Shown here piece after piece: positions 15,284 through 18,382 of a stretch of DNA of 18,382 nucleotides. The notes under the pieces are model-generated. The model was not told where the DNA came from and did not search any database. It worked only from the letters and a program-made list of their open reading frames with translations. Each line of letters begins with the position of its first letter. The first letter of the stretch is position 1. This stretch comes from DATFEN01 sp035691285. Lineage in GTDB: Bacteria; Acidobacteriota; Vicinamibacteria; Fen-336. Position numbers and translations under genes: made by a program. The stretch is taken from the NCBI GenBank assembly GCA_035691285.1, contig DASSJI010000191.1, forward strand, positions 1 through 18,382, read 5' to 3'.

Positions 15284-17686
15284 ATGCCGACCCCGCTCCC
15301 AGCCGAGCAGCTCTACCGCCGATGCGATGCCGCCGGGCTCCGCTTCGCGACCACCGCGGAGCTCCCGGACATCAGCGAACCCGTGGGTCAGGGGCGTGCG
15401 GTCGACGCCGTGCGCTTCGGCATCCGCATCCGACGCTATGGCTACAACATCTACGCACTGGGCCCTCCGGGCATGGGCAAGCACGGCCTGGTGCGGCAGT
15501 TCCTCGAGACGAGCGCCTCCCAGGTGCCCACCCCGTCCGACTGGTGCTACGTCCACAACTTCCGCGATCCGCGCCGCCCTCGGGCGCTGCGGCTGCCCGC
15601 GGGCCGCGCCGAGGCCTTCCGCCTCGACATGGAGCGGCTCGTGGAGGAGCTGCGCGTCGCCATCCCGACCGCCCTCGAGAGCGACGACTACCGCGCGCGC
15701 CGCAAGCTGATCGAGTCGCAGTTCGGCGAGCGCAGCGAGCAGCTGTTCGGCACGATCGAGAGGCGCGCCCGCGAGCAGGGCATCGCGCTCGTGCGCACGC
15801 CCGTGGGCGTCGGCCTCGCCCCGCGCCGCGAGGACGGCGAGGTCATCGAGCCGGACGAGCTCGAGCGGCTGCCAGAGAACGAGCGCGAGCGCCTCGGCGC
15901 CGCGATGGCGGAGCTGCAGGAGCAGCTCCAGGAGGCCCTCGCGCAGCTGCCGCGCGAGGCGCGCCGGCAGCGGGAGGCCCTGCGCGGCCTGAGGCGCGAG
16001 GTGACCGGCTTCGCCGTGGGTCACCTCATCGACGAGCTGCGCGCGGCGTATGCCGGGCTTCCGGAGGTGCTCGAGCACCTCGACGCCGTCCAGCAGGACG
16101 TCGTCGAGAGCACCGACGACTTCAAGGCCGAGGCCCACGACGAGCCCGACGTGCTGGCCGCGCTGCTGCCGAAGCGGAGGGCGGCGCGTCCCTTTCGGCG
16201 CTACCAGGTCAACGTCCTCGTGGACCATTCGCGCACGCAGGGTGCGCCGGTCGTCTACGAGGACCATCCCACGCACCCCAACCTGGTCGGGCGCGTGGAG
16301 CACCTGTCCGAGTTCGGCAGCCTGACCACCGACTTCCTGCTGGTGCGGGGCGGCGCGCTGCACCGCGCGAGCGGCGGCTACCTGCTCCTGGACGCGCGCA
16401 AGCTGCTGATGCAGCCGATGGCCTGGGACGAGCTGAAGCGCGCGCTGCGCTCGGGCCAGGTGCGCGTCGAATCACTGGGCCAGGCCCTCGGGCTCCTGGC
16501 CACCGCGTCCGTCGAGCCGGAGCCGATCCCGCTGGACATCAAGGTGGTGCTGGTCGGCGATCGCCTGCTCTACTACCTGCTGGCCGATCTGGACCCCGAC
16601 TTCCTGGAGCTGTTCAAGGTCGCCGCGGACTTCGAGGAGACCCTGGACCGCGACGCGGAAGGCGAAGCCTTGTACGCGCGACTCCTGGCGACGCTGGCGC
16701 GCCGCGAGAGCCTCCGCCCGCTCGAGCCGGGCGCCGTCGCTCGCGTGATCGAGCACGGCTCACGGCTGGCTTCCGATTCCGAGAAGCTCTCCGTGCACCT
16801 CGAGAGCCTGGCCGACGTGCTGCGCCAGGCCGACCACGTCGCCTCGGAGTCGGGCCGCGAGCGGGTGGAACGGGCCGACGTCGACACCGCGATCGAGGCG
16901 CAGGTGCGCCGGATGAGCCGCGTCTCCGACCGCATGCTCGAGGAGATCCGGCGCGGCACGATCCTCATCGACACCGGCGGCTCCAGGGTAGGTCAGGTGA
17001 ACGGGCTCTCGGTCGTGCAGCTCGGCGGCTACCTGTTCGGCCGGCCCTCACGGATCACGGCCCGCGTGCGCCTCGGGAGCGGACGCGTCCTGGACATCGA
17101 GCGCGAGGTGCGCCTGGGCGGACCGATCCACTCGAAGGGGGTCTTGATCCTCTCGGGCTTCCTGGGCGAGCGCTACGCCGCGGAGCGGCCGCTCTCGCTC
17201 CACGCCAGCCTCGTCTTCGAGCAGTCCTACGGCGGGGTCGAGGGCGACAGCGCGTCGTGCGCGGAGCTCGTCGCCCTGCTCTCGGCGATCGCGGAGGCGC
17301 CGGTCCGCCAGGACCTTGCGCTGACCGGATCGGTGAACCAGCAGGGAGAGGTCCAGGCCGTCGGCGGCGTGACCGAGAAGATCGAGGGCTTCTTCGACGT
17401 GTGCAACGCCGCGGGCCTGAGCGGCGAGCAGGGGGTGCTCATCCCCGCCGCGAACGTGAAGCACCTGATGCTGCGCCGCGACGTGGTCGAGGCCGTCGAG
17501 AGCGGCCGCTTCCGCGTGTACGCGATCCGTACGGTCGACGAGGCCCTCGAGCTCCTGACGGGCCTCCCTGCGGGCGCGCGGGACGGAGGCGGCGAGTTCC
17601 CCGAGGGCAGCCTGAACCGGCGCGTCGAAGCGCGCCTCTCCGGCTTCGCCGAGAAGGCCCGGGCCTTCGCGAAGCCCGCGGAGTGA
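15284..17686 (+). CDS. Lon-like ATP-dependent protease (AAA_32/LonB type)
   Basis: An 800-residue cytoplasmic AAA+ serine protease that unfolds and degrades proteins. The Walker A motif is GPPGMGKH (residues 60-67, K66); the position after the lysine is histidine rather than Ser/Thr. A Walker-B-like GGYLLLDA ends at D370-A. Residues about 190-285 are charged and helical, probably a coiled-coil insertion between the ATPase halves. The C-terminal Lon protease domain (about 560-760) has the catalytic dyad S656 in EGDSAS and K699 in GVTEKIEG. The 43-residue spacing equals that of E. coli Lon (S679/K722). It lacks the N-terminal LAN substrate domain of LonA, so it belongs with the LonB/YcbZ-like group. 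The ATG at 15284 has a poor ribosome site. It is followed four bases later by a universal stress protein gene. Confidence 0.9.
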   Translation: MPTPLPAEQLYRRCDAAGLRFATTAELPDISEPVGQGRAVDAVRFGIRIRRYGYNIYALGPPGMGKHGLVRQFLETSASQVPTPSDWCYVHNFRDPRRPRALRLPAGRAEAFRLDMERLVEELRVAIPTALESDDYRARRKLIESQFGERSEQLFGTIERRAREQGIALVRTPVGVGLAPRREDGEVIEPDELERLPENERERLGAAMAELQEQLQEALAQLPREARRQREALRGLRREVTGFAVGHLIDELRAAYAGLPEVLEHLDAVQQDVVESTDDFKAEAHDEPDVLAALLPKRRAARPFRRYQVNVLVDHSRTQGAPVVYEDHPTHPNLVGRVEHLSEFGSLTTDFLLVRGGALHRASGGYLLLDARKLLMQPMAWDELKRALRSGQVRVESLGQALGLLATASVEPEPIPLDIKVVLVGDRLLYYLLADLDPDFLELFKVAADFEETLDRDAEGEALYARLLATLARRESLRPLEPGAVARVIEHGSRLASDSEKLSVHLESLADVLRQADHVASESGRERVERADVDTAIEAQVRRMSRVSDRMLEEIRRGTILIDTGGSRVGQVNGLSVVQLGGYLFGRPSRITARVRLGSGRVLDIEREVRLGGPIHSKGVLILSGFLGERYAAERPLSLHASLVFEQSYGGVEGDSASCAELVALLSAIAEAPVRQDLALTGSVNQQGEVQAVGGVTEKIEGFFDVCNAAGLSGEQGVLIPAANVKHLMLRRDVVEAVESGRFRVYAIRTVDEALELLTGLPAGARDGGGEFPEGSLNRRVEARLSGFAEKARAFAKPAE

Positions 17687-17690
17687 GAGG

Positions 17691-18382
17691 ATGCCGGCCC
17701 CCGGCTTCTCTCCGCGGCGTATCGTGGTGGCCCTCGACGCCTCGCCGGCCAGCCTGGCGGCCCTCGAGGCCGCCGGCCGGCTCGCCGCCCGCCTGCAGGC
17801 CGAGCTCCTGGGACTCTTCGTCGAGGACGTGAACCTGAGGCGCCTCGTCGAGCTGCCCATGGCTTCGCATTACAGCCTGTCGTCGGGCTCGGGCCTCCGT
17901 CTCGACGCGCCAGCGCTGGAGAGCCAGCTCCGGGAGCTGGCGGCGCGGGCCCGGACGGCGCTCGACGCGCTCGCTTCCCGCCTCGCTTTGCACGCCTCCT
18001 TCCGGGTCGCGCGCGGGTCGGTGACCACCGAGCTCCTCACGGCCGCCGGCGAGGGCGACCTCCTGATCCTGGGACGCGCCGGCCACTCCCTGGCCCGCCA
18101 CGAGGGCCTGGGCGGCACGGCCCGATCCGCCGCGCGGGACTCTCCGGGGCCGGTGCTGCTGTTGCCGCCAGGTGCCTCCCTGGCCGGGCCCGTCGTCGTG
18201 GTCCAGGACGCCTCCGCCACCAGCCGGCCCGCGCTCGAGGCGGGCCGGCGGATCGCCGAAGTGCTCGGCGAGGAGCTCGTCGTGCTCGCGACCGCGCCGA
18301 CGGAAGCCGAGGCCGCCGAGCTCGCAAGAGGGTGCCGGCGTGCCGCGAAAGCGGCCGGCAGCGAGGTGCGTGTGCGCGCCCT
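17691..18382 (+). CDS. Tandem universal stress protein (UspA family), 3' end outside window
   Basis: The first 230 codons are present. The first Usp domain runs from PRRIVVALDASPASLAALEAA to about residue 165. It ends with the nucleotide-loop region LILGRAGHSLARHEGLGGTA, which approximates the G-x2-G-x9-G-S/T ATP-binding motif with one extra residue. A second Usp domain begins at GPVVVVQDASATSRPALEAG and is cut by the window end, so this is a two-domain member. The ATG follows the Lon-like stop by four bases, and GGAG in the last codons of that gene serves as ribosome site. The two genes are almost certainly cotranscribed. UspA proteins act in stress tolerance by uncertain means. A link to proteolysis under stress is inferred from position alone. 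Confidence 0.85.
   Translation, partial: MPAPGFSPRRIVVALDASPASLAALEAAGRLAARLQAELLGLFVEDVNLRRLVELPMASHYSLSSGSGLRLDAPALESQLRELAARARTALDALASRLALHASFRVARGSVTTELLTAAGEGDLLILGRAGHSLARHEGLGGTARSAARDSPGPVLLLPPGASLAGPVVVVQDASATSRPALEAGRRIAEVLGEELVVLATAPTEAEAAELARGCRRAAKAAGSEVRVRA

Noticed and set aside
14654..16363. A 569-codon minus-strand frame opposite the Lon-like gene
   Set aside because: It crosses the cytochrome c gene, the intergenic region and half of the Lon-like gene and has no domain signal.
15322..17832. An 836-codon frame overlapping the Lon-like gene on the same strand
   Set aside because: It is an Arg/Pro/Ala-rich +2 shadow frame with no motifs, as expected when third positions are nearly always G or C.

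Overview
The window comes from a GC-rich (about 70% by eye) Gram-negative bacterium. An outer-membrane TonB-dependent receptor, a Tat-exported murein endopeptidase and a c-type cytochrome lipoprotein all indicate a double membrane. The receptor has an N-terminal carboxypeptidase-regulatory-like domain (Oar type). The window also has a GT-C/TPR membrane protein of the type common in acidobacteria-like genomes. An Acidobacteriota or similar soil or sediment lineage is therefore the best guess, but this is inference. Coding density is very high. No tRNA, rRNA, CRISPR array, insertion sequence or phage gene was seen, and the longest stretch without a gene is 234 bases.

Layout. (1) 1-1914: the 3' two-thirds of an MFS transporter gene converges on a DAO-type FAD oxidoreductase gene; their stop codons share the bases CTAG. 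(2) 2050-4205: a divergent cell-wall pair, a MepK/YcbK-like M15 endopeptidase (-) and an LdtD/YcbB-like L,D-transpeptidase (+). (3) 4206-7194: a TonB-dependent receptor with a recognisable sigma70-type promoter and a strong terminator hairpin. (4) 7197-9830 (-): a probable three-gene unit of a small two-helix membrane protein, a lone PAS protein with a Cys4 tail, and a GT-C/TPR membrane protein. (5) 10065-11384: citrate synthase. (6) 11386-13731 (-): a cyclopropane-fatty-acid-synthase-type methyltransferase abutting a geranylgeranyl-reductase-type flavoprotein. (7) 13815-14684: a PolX-like helix-hairpin-helix protein with no polymerase. (8) 14701-15141 (-): a mono-haem cytochrome c lipoprotein. 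(9) 15284 to the end: a Lon-like AAA protease four bases ahead of a tandem universal stress protein that runs off the window.

How the genes fit together. Most of the window is housekeeping or envelope function rather than one large pathway. The pairs likely to work together are the two murein enzymes, the methyltransferase with the flavoprotein reductase (lipid modification), and the Lon-like protease with the stress protein. I found no convincing new defence or mobile system. The most interesting items are the polymerase-less PolX-like protein with an unassigned C-terminal domain, the PAS protein whose only output is a Cys4 tail, the lipid-modifying gene pair, and the regulatory DNA before the receptor and before the Lon-like gene.
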